NCBI GenBank assembly: GCA_963775015.1
Contig: CAVZHI010000021.1
Span: 62,001 to 126,000, forward strand
Direction: 5' to 3'
DNA: 64,000 bases
Source: JAEMQF01 sp963775015
GTDB taxonomy: Bacteria > Pseudomonadota > Gammaproteobacteria > Burkholderiales > Burkholderiaceae_C
Of this stretch, positions 1-9,624 are shown in pieces. The translations under genes were made by a program, and so were the position numbers. A model generated the notes under the pieces. That model made no database searches and was not told the origin of the DNA. It saw nothing but the letters and a program-made list of their open reading frames with translations. Position 1 is the stretch's first letter. Each line of letters starts with the position of its first letter.

Positions 1-833
1 CTGGAAGGATTTGCGCTGACGGTGGCCGCGATGGCAACGCCGCAAGGCCTGGCGCGCGTCGCCTTCGAAGCCGCCGAAGACGCGCGCGCCGACGGCGCCG
101 TGCTCGCCGAGTTCCGCGTTGCGCCGCTGCTCTTCGAGGCGCACGGCGTGAGCGGCGACGCCGCCGTCGAGGCGCTTCTCGAAGGCCTGGCAAGCAGCGC
201 CTTGCCGAGCGGTTTGATCGTTTGTTCGATGCGCGAACTGCCTCCCACCGAAACCGAACGTGCGGTGCGCCTGGCGCTGCGCTGGCACGGCCGTGGCGTG
301 GTCGGCTTCGACCTCGCCGGTGCCGAGCTCGGCCACCCGCCGAGCGAACACGCGCGCGCGCTCGCGCTGGCGCGCGACGCCGGTCTGCCGATCACGCTGC
401 ACGCCGGCGAGGCCGACGCGGCGCACCGCGTTCTCGAGGCGGTGCAACTGGGTGCGCGGCGCATCGGCCATGGCGTGCACTTGGCGCAGGCGATCGGCGA
501 CAGCGAAGGCTCGCACTTGGTTGACGCCGTGAAGGCGAGCGGGGCGCATCTGGAGGTTTGCCCGACGAGCAACGTGCACACCGGCGCCGCCGCGTCGTTC
601 GCCCGGCACCCGATCAAGGCGCTGTGGCGCGCCGGCGTGAGTCTGAGTTTTGACACCGACAACCGGTTGATCTCGTGCATCACGCACACGGGTGAGGCGG
701 TGCGCCTGGTGCGTGAAATCGGGCTCACGCCCGTCGAACTCGGTCAGATGATGGCCTTCGCCGCGCAGCATTCATTCCTGCCGAGCGCTCCACGCGACCA
801 CGCGCTCGAGCGGATTCGTGCGTGGACGGCTGA
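1..833 (+). CDS. add: Adenosine deaminase, 5' end outside window
   Basis: Deaminates adenosine to inosine in purine salvage (cytoplasmic, zinc enzyme). The frame is open from base 1, and the N-terminal metal-binding HxH segment lies before the window. Visible family signatures are LPITLHAGEAD (catalytic Glu of HAGE), RIGHGVHL, LEVCPTSNVHTGA and SFDTDNRLIS (metal-binding Asp region). The protein should end shortly after the helix ending RIRAW. The frame actually stays open far into the antisense strand of the next gene, while a TGA lies one frame over at 831-833. I therefore infer a one-base indel near 820-830 and place the end there. Convergent with the TonB receptor gene, with no obvious terminator between them. 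The family call is firm; the exact 3' end is not. Confidence 0.85.
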
Positions 834-888
834 GCAACAGGCTGAGCGAGCCGCCGGCGTGGCGGATCGCTCAGCCCGTAGATGCGGC

Positions 889-3224
889 TCAGAACATCGC
901 CCGGAACTGCAGCCCCACAGTGCGCGGTTCGTTGACGAAGCCGGTCAGGTTGTCGAAGTCGATCCCGCCGACGATGCGGATCTGGTTCGTGATGTTGCGC
1001 CCGAACGCGGCGACCTCGTACTTGCCCTTGTCCCAGAGATAACCGATGCGCAAGCCGCCTTCGGTGAGCGCCTTGCCCGTGAATTCCGTGGACTCATAGA
1101 GGAAGAAGTTGACCTTGCTGCGGTGGACCCAGTCGGTCACGACGTAAAGCTCGCCGCTGGCAATCGGTTGTGTGTACTTGAGGGTGAAGTTCAGCGTCGT
1201 CTTGGGCGCTTGCGGCAATGGGTTGCCGTCAATCAAGGCTTTGCCGTTCGAATCGAGCGGATCGTTGACGGTGCAGTTCGGGCGTGGTGCCCCCGGCTGG
1301 CCGAAGACATACTGCGCCGTATTGCAAGGCGAAACCGCCAGACCCGGGTCTTTGATCTTGGTGTCGTTGTACCCCATGCCCAGGCTCGCCAGCAGGTTGT
1401 CGGTCAGATAAGCCTGCAAGTCCAGCTCGAACCCCCGCCCGGTGGCCTTCTTCGCGTTCAACAGGATGTTGGCGTTGCCGGTACCGCCGACCGCAGTGAG
1501 TTGCAGGTCCTTCACGGTGTAGCTGAAGAAGCCGAAGTTCACGCGTGCGCGGCCGTCCAGAAGGTCGGCCTTCACGCCGGCTTCGAACGATGTGTTGTTC
1601 TCCGGTTTGGCGATCGATTGATCGTTGAACGCACCGGCGCCCTGCACGCTGCTGGCGCGGAATCCGGCGGCGGCGCGGGCGTACAGGTTCAGGCCTTTTT
1701 GCAGCGTGTAGGTGCCGCTCAAGTCCCAGCTGACCTTGCTGTCGCTCGTCGACGCGGTCAACGGGCCAAACGAGCCGAGTTGCGTCAGCGTATTGCGCGG
1801 GCCTGGAGGATTGGTCGTCGTGGTGCAGTTGAAGGTGGCGCAGTCGTAGGCCTCGACGTTGAAGTCCTTCTTGTCGTGGGTGTAGCGCAGGCCGCCGCGC
1901 ACGTTGAACGAAGGCGTCACGTGCGTACGTCAGGGCGCCGAAAACCGCGTACGCGGTGTTTTTCTGGCGTACTCGCTCATAGGCATCCTGGGCCCCGCCA
2001 TTGGCCGAGTCGTAATCGAAACTCTCGACCTTGTAGTCTTCCTGGAACAGGTACACGCCCGCCTGCCAGTTCAGCGGGCCGGAATGCGCCGACTCGACGC
2101 GGAATTCCTGCGTCAGCTGCCGGTGCTTGGGCATCCCGTCGGCGGTTTCGGAAAAGAACGGGATCGAGCCCGCGCCGCCACTGAAGACATAAGGCGGCGA
2201 ACCGCCGTCGATGTCGCCGCGACTGTACGCGTCGACCGATTCGTAGCCGGTGATGGAATGCAGCGTCACGTTGCCGAGCCCGAACCGCAGCCGCAGGCTG
2301 GCGCCGAGGTTCTTCAACGTCTGCTCGTTCTTGCCGTCGGTTGAAATCTTGCGCTCGTCGAACCCGGCAACGAAATCGTTCGTCCCCGGCTGGATGATGT
2401 TGGCGCGAAACAAGCCGCGCCGAGCCGTCGTAGTCGCGTGCGTGCAGATTGATCAGGGCGCTGAAGTCCTTGTTCGGTTGCACCAGCCATTGGGCGCGCA
2501 CGGCGCTGTCGCGGTAGCCCTCGAAGTCTTGCGTCAGCCCGGCGGGGTTGGTGTTGTGCACCCAGTCGTCGCGCGTCTGGTTCAGCAGCGAAATTCGCAG
2601 CGCCGAGTCGTCGCTCGTCGGCACATTGACTGCGCCTTCGGCGTTGATCGTCTTGAACGTGCCAAACGAGAGGCTGCCGTAACCTTCGAGCGCCTTCCCC
2701 GGCCGCACCGATTCGAACTTCACCACGCCCGCCGGCGTGTTGCGCCCGAACAAGGTGCCTTGCGGACCGCGCAGCACTTCAATGCGGTCCAGATCGAACA
2801 CCGGGAAACCTTTCAGGATCGGGTTTTCCTGAACCACGTCGTCATAAACGAGTGACACCGGCTGCGATGCGTTGAGGCGGAAGTCGGTGTTGCCGTAGCC
2901 GCGGATGTAGAAGCGCGGGAACGCGCGGCCGAATGACGATTCGATGTTCAGGCTCGGCACGCGCCCGGAGAGCACGCGAACGTCTTGGCCGCTGGTACCG
3001 ATCACTTCGAGGATTTCGCTGCCCAGCGTGCTCACCGAATTGGGGACATCCTGAACGTTTTCGGTGCGGCGCTCGGCCGTCACGTTGACGGGCGCGAGCT
3101 TGCCCATTTCGGGGGCCGGCTGCTGCGCCGACGCCGCCCCCCATCCGGTCGCGGCGAGCGCCGCGGCAGCGGCAATCCGGTGCGCCGCAAAACGAGTCCG
3201 CCGCAGGGTGGTGCTGTGGGTCAT
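889..3224 (-). CDS. TonB-dependent outer-membrane receptor (two frameshifts)
   Basis: Outer-membrane beta-barrel importer energised by TonB. The ATG at 3224 has AGGAG about 11 bases upstream and is followed by a signal peptide (AAAAALAATGWGAASAQ). The plug domain contains VNVTAERRTENVQDVPNSVS, a TonB-box-like and plug start, and DRIEVLRGPQGTLFGRNT. The barrel ends in a C-terminal Phe (LQFRAMF), as expected for BamA-assembled proteins. The reading frame is broken twice: near 2414 one extra base interrupts GSAR/LFRANI, and near 1920 the frame shifts between FGALTYA and VTPSFNVRGG. Homology continues cleanly in the new frame each time, for about 775 residues in total. The substrate is unknown; a divergent PhyH dioxygenase gene lies 114 bases away. 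Either a pseudogene or, more likely here, consensus errors. Confidence 0.85.
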
Positions 3225-3338
3225 GGTGATGTCGTCTCCTGTGTCAACGTTGTTGTTCGCGAAGACCGGCGCTGGCGGGCGCGGACTCGCCAAGTCTTGG
3301 TATATCGTGCAAGCGTCGTGCCAAGAACTCAGACGCGC

Positions 3339-4169
3339 ATGTTGACGGATGCCCAAAAAAACTTCTACCGTGATCAGGGTTTCCTCGTACTCCCTGACTT
3401 TCGCTCGCCGGCGGCGGTGCGCCGCCTGATCGCCCGGACCCAAGAAATCATCGCCGCCTTCGAACCCGCGGGTGCACCCAGCGTCTTTCACACGGGCGGC
3501 TCGGCCGACGTGGAGTTCCTCGCCTCGGGCGACAAGATCACCTGTTTCTTCGAGGAAGAGGCGTTCGGTCCGGACGGAGCGCGGCGCCGACCGCAGGCCG
3601 AATCGATCAACAAGATCGGCCACGCGCTGCATGACCTGGACCCGGTGTTCGACCGCTTCTCGCGCGGCGCCGATTTGGCGGCGCTGGCGGCGGACCTGGG
3701 CTTGGCGCAACCGCAACTGCGTCAATCGATGGTCATCTTCAAGCCGCCGCGAATCGGCGGCGAAGTCGGCTGGCATCAGGACGCGAGTTTTCTGATCACG
3801 CAGCCGGCGAGCGTCGTCGGCTTCTGGTTTGCGCTGGACGACGCTACGCTCGAAAACGGTTGCCTGTGGGTCGAACCGGGCGGGCATCGCGGTCCCTTGC
3901 GCCAGCGCTTCGAGCGCAGCGGCGACAGCGTGCGCATGCAGCCACTCGACGCCACTCCTTGGCCCAGCGCAGCGAGCGCGGTTCCGCTGGAAGTGCGCTC
4001 AGGCTCCCTGGTGTGTTTGCACGGCCAACTGCCTCACTACAGCGGAGCGAATCGCTCCGAGCGTTCGCGCATCGCCTACACGCTGCACGCGACCGACGCG
4101 ACTTGTGCCTGGTCGGAGCTGAACTGGCTGCGCCGCGCGGCGCAGTTGCCGCTGCGCGGATTCAGCTGA
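3339..4169 (+). CDS. Phytanoyl-CoA dioxygenase (PhyH) family protein
   Basis: Fe(II)/2-oxoglutarate oxygenase, 276 residues, a typical size for the family. The metal-binding HxD is in VGWHQDASF, and the distal His and 2-oxoglutarate-binding Arg are in LPHYSGANRSERSR. The N-terminus (MLTDAQKNFYRDQGFLVLPD) is the classical PhyH start, which is why the ATG at 3339 is chosen over a longer open frame. Substrate unknown. It is divergent from a TonB-dependent receptor gene, so the two could form an uptake-plus-oxidation pair, but that is inference from position only. The family identification is secure. Confidence 0.88.
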   Translation: MLTDAQKNFYRDQGFLVLPDFRSPAAVRRLIARTQEIIAAFEPAGAPSVFHTGGSADVEFLASGDKITCFFEEEAFGPDGARRRPQAESINKIGHALHDLDPVFDRFSRGADLAALAADLGLAQPQLRQSMVIFKPPRIGGEVGWHQDASFLITQPASVVGFWFALDDATLENGCLWVEPGGHRGPLRQRFERSGDSVRMQPLDATPWPSAASAVPLEVRSGSLVCLHGQLPHYSGANRSERSRIAYTLHATDATCAWSELNWLRRAAQLPLRGFS

Positions 4170-4359
4170 GGTTGGCTCGGCTCACTCAAACTCTCGCCAG
4201 CCGCGGTTTTGTTCTTGCCTGCGCGACAACGCGCACAAGCTGGCCGGCAAAGCGGGTGCTTCTGGCTCGACCGATCCGAGCGCCGGCGCCGTAGCATGGG
4301 CACGCGGTCGCTGGCCTTTTGGGGCAGCGTGCGAGACGACATTCAGTCGAGGGCCACCC

Positions 4360-5184
4360 ATGAATCGAAGTGAAACGAGTCACATCGCGCGCATTGCCGA
4401 GCTCTACCTCAGCCTCATGGAGCGCGTCCTGCTCGGCGTGATCTACGAGGACCCGCCGATCGACCCCTGGTCCGGCGGAGTCTTCGACGCGGGCCTTCGA
4501 GCCCAAGGCAGAGACTGGCCTGCCACGGCGCACACGATGATCGGCTTCGAGCGCTTGCGCAACCTGCGCTCCCTGATGACCGACGTGATCAGCGACGGCA
4601 TCCCAGGCGACTTCGTCGAGACCGGCGCGTGGCGCGGCGGCGCGTGCATCTACATGCGTGCGGTGCTGAAGGTCTTCGGCGTCGTCGACCGAAAAGTCTG
4701 GGTCGCCGATTCGTTCGAAGGTTTGCCCGTTCCCGATGCCGTGCGCTACCCGCGGCAGGATCTGGGCGACCAGCACCACACGTTCAAGGCACTGGCGGTC
4801 TCCCTCGAAGCCGTGCAGGAGAACTTCAGGAAATACGATCTGCTCGACGATCAGGTGCGGTTCCTGAAGGGCTGGTTCAAGGACACCTTGCCCGGCGCGC
4901 CCATCGAGCGCATCGCGGTGCTGCGCCTGGACGGCGACATGTACGCGTCGACCATGGACGCGCTGCTGGCCCTGGCGCACAAGGTGAGCCCGGGCGGCTA
5001 CATCATCGTCGATGACTTCGGTGCCGTGGAGGGTTGCCGCAACGCGATCGCTGACTATCGGAAAGACAGGGGAATCGACGCACCGATCCACAACATCGAT
5101 GGGATCGGCGCTTTCTGGCGCGTTGCACCGCTCAGCTGCGCTGGTGTCGGCGTCCAGCCTGAATTGGCGCTTCGCGCCGACTGA
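4360..5184 (+). CDS. TylF/MycF-type O-methyltransferase
   Basis: SAM-dependent O-methyltransferase of the macrocin (TylF) family, 274 residues. Recognisable blocks are GDFVETGAWRGGACIYMR (SAM-binding loop), VWVADSFEGLP, RFLKGWFKDTLP, and LRLDGDMYASTMDAL followed by GGYIIVDDFGA, whose acidic residues bind Mg in the family. Family members methylate sugar hydroxyls in antibiotics, and many bacterial homologues sit in polysaccharide or glycan loci. It lies next to the flagellar and glycosylation region, so a role in decorating a surface glycan is possible but not shown. Converges on ycgR with only 16 bases between the stops. Confidence 0.85.
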   Translation: MNRSETSHIARIAELYLSLMERVLLGVIYEDPPIDPWSGGVFDAGLRAQGRDWPATAHTMIGFERLRNLRSLMTDVISDGIPGDFVETGAWRGGACIYMRAVLKVFGVVDRKVWVADSFEGLPVPDAVRYPRQDLGDQHHTFKALAVSLEAVQENFRKYDLLDDQVRFLKGWFKDTLPGAPIERIAVLRLDGDMYASTMDALLALAHKVSPGGYIIVDDFGAVEGCRNAIADYRKDRGIDAPIHNIDGIGAFWRVAPLSCAGVGVQPELALRAD

Positions 5185-5200
5185 TTCCCAGCCGTCGTGT

Positions 5201-5954
5201 TCAGGCGGTCGCGAGGCGCGCGCGTTTTTGCGTCTGCGCGATGTAGTGCTGCAAGTTGCGCAGCGAGCTGCTGTTCGGGTTCACGAACTGGCAGCCGATC
5301 TTCATGCCGCCGTTGCCCGATGTTCAGCGATGACACATGCTGCACGCGCAGGTCGGTCTGGACGCGCACGTTCACTTCCAGGTCGAGCACGACGCCGTGC
5401 ACCACCGTTCCGGCCTCGACCGGCGGCACGTCTTCGGGCAGGAACAGCGCGCAGCCACCCACGCTCACGTCGATGATGCGCAGCAGCGCGGGCAACCCCG
5501 GGTGCGTGATGCGCGCCGCCGGCGCGTTGCGCACCGGCGGCCGGACGCGGAAGTTCTCGCGCCGCTGGAAGCGGTAGATCTCGCGCGGCAGGGTGCAGCG
5601 CAGGGCCGCCGAGTTCGGCCCCTGCACGAGCACCAGGCCTTGCACGTCGAACTGGATTTTCACGTCGTCGATCACGCCCACCGCGATCACCTGGGCGCTC
5701 TCGAGAACAAGCTCGAGCTTCGGGTCCGCCTTATCACCGTCGAACGTCATGCTGATCGCCGCGCGCGCCGAGTCGATGACCCAGGGTTTCACGTCCCAGC
5801 TGGTGCCGTCGCTCGCGTTCAGGATCAGCGTCACGTTGGCGCTGCAGATGCGGTTCAGCAGGGCCCGGATCTCGACCGCCGACGTCATGCGAAAGTCGTG
5901 CAGTCCGCCATGCGCGGCGGCCAGCGAATCGAGCGACATCGGCAACGTGTCCAT
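5201..5954 (-). CDS. ycgR: YcgR-type flagellar brake, PilZ c-di-GMP receptor (frameshifted near its 3' end)
   Basis: Cytoplasmic c-di-GMP effector that slows or biases the flagellar motor in characterised homologues. An N-terminal YcgR/PilZN domain (about residues 1-125) precedes a PilZ domain with RRENFRVRPP (the RxxxR ligand motif) and DVSVGGCAL (the D/NxSxxG motif). Near 5316 an extra C in GCCC shifts the frame. In the corrected frame the PilZ domain continues HVSSLNIGNGGMKIGCQF, then VNPNSSSLRNLQHYIAQT, and stops at 5201-5203, giving about 250 residues. Start taken at the ATG at 5954; MSLDSL at 5939 is an alternative and neither has a strong SD. Follows fliT on the same strand, probably as the last gene of a fliDST-ycgR unit. 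Confidence 0.82.
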
Positions 5955-6001
5955 CGGGTCGGTGCTCGGGTCGGTGGGTGGGCCAAGCGGGTGGCGAGAG
6001 C

Positions 6002-6337
6002 TCAGTGCACGGTGCGATTGCGCCCGGCGAGAAGCCGGTCCAGGTCGTCGAGCCAGGGCTCGGCGAGCTGGCGAATCTCGGCGTCGTTGATCACGATGCG
6101 CTGCATGATGCGCGACTTGAGTTGCGCTTCGTCGGGGGCCAGCGCCTTCTTCGTCGCGGCGTGCTTGAGGTGCGAGATCAGCAGCGCGCAAGCGCCTTCG
6201 AGCTTGACGACGCGGTCCCAATCGCCGTCGCGCGCCGCCTGGAGCATGTCCTGGCTGGCCTGTTCGATGGCCTCGTAGTAATTCAGCAGCGAAGCGGGGG
6301 CGGGGATGTCGAGCGGCATGGCTGCGCTGGGTTTCAT
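6002..6337 (-). CDS. fliT: Flagellar export chaperone FliT
   Basis: Small cytoplasmic helical protein, 111 residues. FliT binds the filament cap FliD before export and, in enterobacteria, antagonises FlhDC. Assigned from size, helical composition (LLNYYEAIEQASQDMLQAA, then RIVINDAEIRQLAEPWLDDL) and above all position right after fliS. Its ATG overlaps the fliS stop in an ATGA quartet (6334-6337), implying translational coupling. FliT sequences diverge widely, so the call rests partly on context. Confidence 0.78.
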   Translation of the reverse strand: MKPSAAMPLDIPAPASLLNYYEAIEQASQDMLQAARDGDWDRVVKLEGACALLISHLKHAATKKALAPDEAQLKSRIMQRIVINDAEIRQLAEPWLDDLDRLLAGRNRTVH

Positions 6338-6774
6338 GGCTGGGTGCCCGCCGCCCGCGGCTGGAGCTGGGGGCCGATGGCGCGCCAGGCGCTGCGCACC
6401 GGTTCGATCAGCCTTGCACACTCGGCCAGCGCCGCGTCGTCGTTGTTCAGATTGGCGTGCGTCAGGCGCACCGTGATGTACTGGTAAAGGTCGCGCAGGT
6501 CCAGCGCCAGGGTGCCGCCGCCTTCGCTGTTCAGCGCGCCGTGCAGGCCTTCGTCGACGATGCGCAGCGCGCGCGCGATGGCGCGGCTCTTGGTCGGAAT
6601 GTCGCGCGCCTGGATCGCGCCGCGTGCCTGGGCGATCGAATCCTGCACGCCGTCGAACAGCATGCACACGAGCTGATGCGGCGATGCACCCGACACGCCG
6701 GTTTCGATGCCGACATGCCGGTACGCGCTGGCGATGGCGTCGGGCTTGTGAGGGCGAGCGTGGGTCGCTTGCAT
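6334..6774 (-). CDS. fliS: Flagellin chaperone FliS
   Basis: Cytoplasmic export chaperone that caps the C-terminal helix of flagellin and prevents premature polymerisation. 146 residues. The family core is present: YRHVGIETGVSGASPHQLV, MLFDGVQDSIAQARGA, KSRAIARALRIVDEGLHGAL, then DLRDLYQYITVRL. Lies 88 bases downstream of fliD and overlaps fliT by four bases. Expected to be transcribed with fliD from the FliA-like promoter upstream of fliD. Confidence 0.93.
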   Translation of the reverse strand: MQATHARPHKPDAIASAYRHVGIETGVSGASPHQLVCMLFDGVQDSIAQARGAIQARDIPTKSRAIARALRIVDEGLHGALNSEGGGTLALDLRDLYQYITVRLTHANLNNDDAALAECARLIEPVRSAWRAIGPQLQPRAAGTQP

Positions 6775-6862
6775 GGCTGTCGGGGCGCCTGGAGTTGAGT
6801 CTGTGCCGTGGATATCGACCTGTGCCGGAGCGACTTGAGGCGCCCGGCTCCGACAATGCCCG

Positions 6863-8308
6863 CTAATTCGAGTTGCCGCTGTTAAAAACAGTGAGCTGTT
6901 GCGTGATGTAGCCCGACAGGCTGTTCAGCTGCGCCATCTGCCGGTCCAGCGCCGTGTACTGCGCGCGCAGGCGCTTCTCGACCTGGGCGATGCGATCCGT
7001 CATGCGGTCCTGGCGGTCCCGGTTCAGGTCGATGTTGCGGCGCAGGCCTTCGCTGCGCGTGCCAATCGTTCCGTCGGTTCCGAGCAGGTCGTTCGCCATC
7101 TTGCGAATCCGGGTCGCGATGCCGTCGTTCGCGGCGACGAGTGTGTCGACATTGCCGAACAGCTTCTGCGCTTCGACCGGATTGGCGAGCGCGCTCGTGA
7201 TCTTTGTTTCATTGAGGCTGATCGAGCCGTCGCGTTGCACGTCGAATCCGGCCTCCGACAAACGCGTGAACGTGCTCGACGCGGCACTCGTCGAGCCGAG
7301 CAACTGGCGCAACTGGCTGCGTATCGTCAGCGCCGCGCTGTCGCCGTGCAGGCTGGTCGCGTTCTGCTCGGCGCTTCCCAGTTTGGTCTGATCGGCGAGC
7401 ATCTTGTTCATGTCGTTGTACGCGCTCACGAAGGCGTCGATCGACTTGCGCAGCGCCGGCGTGTCGAGCGCCGCGCTCAGCTGCACCGGGCCCGATGTGA
7501 CGCGGTTCAGGTTGATCGTCATGCCGTCGAGCACGTTCGTCAGCGTATTGCTTTCCGACGTGATCGGCAGGTTGTTCAGCGTCGCCGACGCGTTCGCCGC
7601 GGCGAGCGCCTGCGCCATCGTCAGGATCCCGACGGACGGGTCGTAGGCGAGCGCTGACAGACCCACACCGTCGCTGTCGTTGCCGTCGCTGTCGGCCACC
7701 GTGACCCGAAATGCGTTGGACGCACCCGACAGGCTCGAGCGCAGCACGAGCCGCGCACCGGTCGAATCGGTGAGCACCGAGGCGATCACGCCGGCACCCG
7801 AAGCGTTGATCTTGTCGCGCAGTTGTGCGAGCGACTGCGCCGGCGGGCCGGCGCTGATCTGCACCGCAGTGGCGCCGACCTTGGGCGTGAAGCTGCCCTG
7901 GCCCGGCCCCCACGTGCCGAGCTCGATCGTCAGCGTGCCTTCGCCGACCGGCGCGTCGGCGGAGGTAAAAACTCCGCTCGCGTTCGACTGGGCCGCGGCG
8001 AGCTGGTGCACCTGAATCGAATAGCTGCCCGCCTTCGTGTTCGCGCCGGTCGTGACGGTGGCCGCGCTCGGGTCGCTCGTGGCACCGGTGGTGCGGCTCC
8101 AGGTGTCGCTGCGCGTCAGCGCCGACGCCGCGTCGCGCAACGCGGAAATCGCCGACTTCACCTTGCCGTAGGTCGAGAGCTTGGTTTCTAACGCCTTCGC
8201 TTCGGTCTCGAGCTTGGTGAGCGGGACGCGTTCCACCGCCACCAACTGGGTGATGATGCTGTTCACGTCCAACCCGCTGCCGACGCCGGGAGAAGAGATG
8301 CTGGGCAT
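6863..8308 (-). CDS. fliD: Flagellar filament cap protein FliD (HAP2)
   Basis: Extracellular pentameric cap that folds exported flagellin onto the filament tip. 481 residues, a usual length. The N-terminus MPSISSPGVGSGLDVNSIIT and the following QLVAVERVPLTKLETE match the FliD_N domain. The C-terminal FliD domain includes SAYNDMNKMLADQT, DVQRDGSISLNETK and a final coiled coil (QVEKRLRAQYTALDRQMAQL) ending LSGYITQQL. First gene of a fliD-fliS-fliT-ycgR run. A FliA-like promoter sits 27 bases upstream of the ATG. Confidence 0.95.
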   Translation of the reverse strand: MPSISSPGVGSGLDVNSIITQLVAVERVPLTKLETEAKALETKLSTYGKVKSAISALRDAASALTRSDTWSRTTGATSDPSAATVTTGANTKAGSYSIQVHQLAAAQSNASGVFTSADAPVGEGTLTIELGTWGPGQGSFTPKVGATAVQISAGPPAQSLAQLRDKINASGAGVIASVLTDSTGARLVLRSSLSGASNAFRVTVADSDGNDSDGVGLSALAYDPSVGILTMAQALAAANASATLNNLPITSESNTLTNVLDGMTINLNRVTSGPVQLSAALDTPALRKSIDAFVSAYNDMNKMLADQTKLGSAEQNATSLHGDSAALTIRSQLRQLLGSTSAASSTFTRLSEAGFDVQRDGSISLNETKITSALANPVEAQKLFGNVDTLVAANDGIATRIRKMANDLLGTDGTIGTRSEGLRRNIDLNRDRQDRMTDRIAQVEKRLRAQYTALDRQMAQLNSLSGYITQQLTVFNSGNSN

Positions 8309-8334
8309 GGGAGTGATCCTTTGTCGTCATCCGA

Positions 8335-8361
8335 CTTTCGGCAGGATTGCGGGCGACTTGA
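8335..8361 (-). promoter_or_regulatory. FliA (sigma-28)-like promoter of fliD
   Basis: On the minus strand the sequence reads CTCAAG, then GCCGAAAG, with TCAA separated from the -10 box by exactly 15 bases. The -10 matches 6 of 8 positions of GCCGATAA. The same CTCAAG/15-base architecture recurs upstream of motA, cheR, the giant repeat gene and an MCP gene. The predicted transcript start is about 20 bases before the fliD ATG. Confidence 0.55.
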
Positions 8362-8460
8362 GGCGGAGCGCGACGCGGCTGTGCACAACTGCGCAACGCC
8401 GACGCGAACCGGCGCGCGCCGGCGCGGCGCAGGCAGCCGCAAGGCGATGCCGCAGGGCAC

Positions 8461-8492
8461 GGGTGGACCCCGGCGTGCACCGGGGTGACGTC
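8461..8492. repeat. Degenerate copy of the dispersed REP-like palindrome
   Basis: GGTGGACCCCGGCGTGCACC followed by GGGGTGACGTC, a variant of the GTGGATCCCGGCnnnnGCCGGGATGAC element found at many other places in this window. Lies between fliC2 and fliD and could act as a weak terminator between them; no U-tract is visible. Confidence 0.6.
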
Positions 8493-8532
8493 AGTGGAGC
8501 GTGGACGCCGGATCGGCCGGCGCGGGGCGTGA

Positions 8533-9339
8533 TCAGCTGCGCAGCAGCTGCAACACCTGCTGCGGCAACTGGTTCGCTTGGGCGACCATCGCCGTGCCGG
8601 CCTGCTGCAAGATGTTCGCGCGCGACATGTTCGCGGTCTCGGCGGCGAAGTCGGCGTCCATGATGCGCCCGCGTGCCGCAGATTGGTTCTCGCCGGTGAC
8701 TTGCAAATTGGTGATCGCAAACGCAAAGCGGCTCATCGCCGCGCCGTAGGTGGCGCGATCCGTGTTCACCGCGTCCAGGGCCGCATCGATGTCGGCCATC
8801 GCCGTGGAGGCGTTGGCTGCCGTCGTGACGTCGCCTGCGACCGCAGTGACGGTCACCGTGGTCATCGTCAGTGTGTCACCGTTGTTCGGCCCGACCTGGA
8901 ACGTTTGCGCGCCTGCGCCGGCACCGACGATGGCCACGCCGTTGAACTTGGTCTGGTCGGCGACGCGTTGAATTTCAGCCGAAAGTTGCTGGTACTCGGA
9001 ATCAAGATTCGCGCGGTCCGAAGTCCCGTTCGAGCCGTTCAACGCCTGGATCGCGAGTTCGCGCATGCGCTGCAGCGCGTCGGTGATCGTGGACAGTGCG
9101 CCTTCGGCGGTCTGCGCCAGCGAGATGCCGTCGTTGGCATTGCGAATCGCCACATTGATGCCGCGAATCTGCGCGTTCATGCGGTCCGCGATCGCCAGGC
9201 CGGCCGCGTCGTCACGCGACGAGTTCACGCGCAGGCCCGACGACAGGCGCTCCATCGACGTGGCGAGCGAGGTCTTCGACGTCGACAGGTTGCGCTGCGC
9301 GTTGAGCGAGGCGATGTTGGTGTTGATCGTCTGGGCCAT
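8533..9339 (-). CDS. fliC2: Flagellin, second copy
   Basis: Filament subunit, 268 residues, a short flagellin with little variable region. The N-terminal D0/D1 region is canonical (MAQTINTNIASLNAQRNLS, then MERLSSGLRVNSSRDDAAGL, and RNANDGISLAQTAEGAL). The C-terminal D1/D0 includes RFAFAITNLQVTGENQSAA and ends ANQLPQQVLQLLRS. The ATG at 9339 has AAGGAG eight bases upstream. Closely related to the upstream flagellin, so the pair arose by duplication; they differ mostly in the central 150-200 region. I found no convincing FliA box directly upstream, so it may be read from another promoter or through the terminator after fliC1. Confidence 0.95.
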   Translation of the reverse strand: MAQTINTNIASLNAQRNLSTSKTSLATSMERLSSGLRVNSSRDDAAGLAIADRMNAQIRGINVAIRNANDGISLAQTAEGALSTITDALQRMRELAIQALNGSNGTSDRANLDSEYQQLSAEIQRVADQTKFNGVAIVGAGAGAQTFQVGPNNGDTLTMTTVTVTAVAGDVTTAANASTAMADIDAALDAVNTDRATYGAAMSRFAFAITNLQVTGENQSAARGRIMDADFAAETANMSRANILQQAGTAMVAQANQLPQQVLQLLRS

Positions 9340-9554
9340 GCCGGCACTCCTTGAGAATCCACTTGGCTGCCGGCGCACGAGCCGGTCGGGTCAGACTCGA
9401 GAGAGCGGGTCTGCTGGGTGGATTCTTGAGCAGGGCTGGGGCTGCGGATCGCCCGATAAGGGAGGCGAAGCCGGCTCAGTTCGGCGCGGTGCGCGGTGCC
9501 GCTATCGAGTGAGAAGTCCGCCGTCAAAGCAAGGATGCAAGACTCACAAGGGAG

Positions 9555-9578
9555 AAGGCCGCCCTGAAGGGCGGCCTT
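9555..9578 (-). terminator. Hairpin terminator after fliC1
   Basis: Perfect 10-bp stem AAGGCCGCCC / GGGCGGCCTT with a 4-base loop, 47 bases downstream of the fliC1 stop in the leftward direction. The U-tract is poor (CTCCCTT), so termination may be partial, which would let fliC2 be read from the fliC1 promoter at a lower level. Confidence 0.7.
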
Positions 9579-9624
9579 GACGGCTTTTGGGCACCTCGTT
9601 TGGCGAGGGCCCGTGCTCCGCGGT

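Noticed and set aside
834..2184. Apparent 720-residue extension of adenosine deaminase
   Set aside because: Beyond about 830 the frame reads the antisense of the TonB receptor. The family ends there, so an indel or missed stop is more likely.
9444..9452. CCCGATAA on the plus strand between the flagellins
   Set aside because: No gene follows on the plus strand and no -35 element lies at the right distance.
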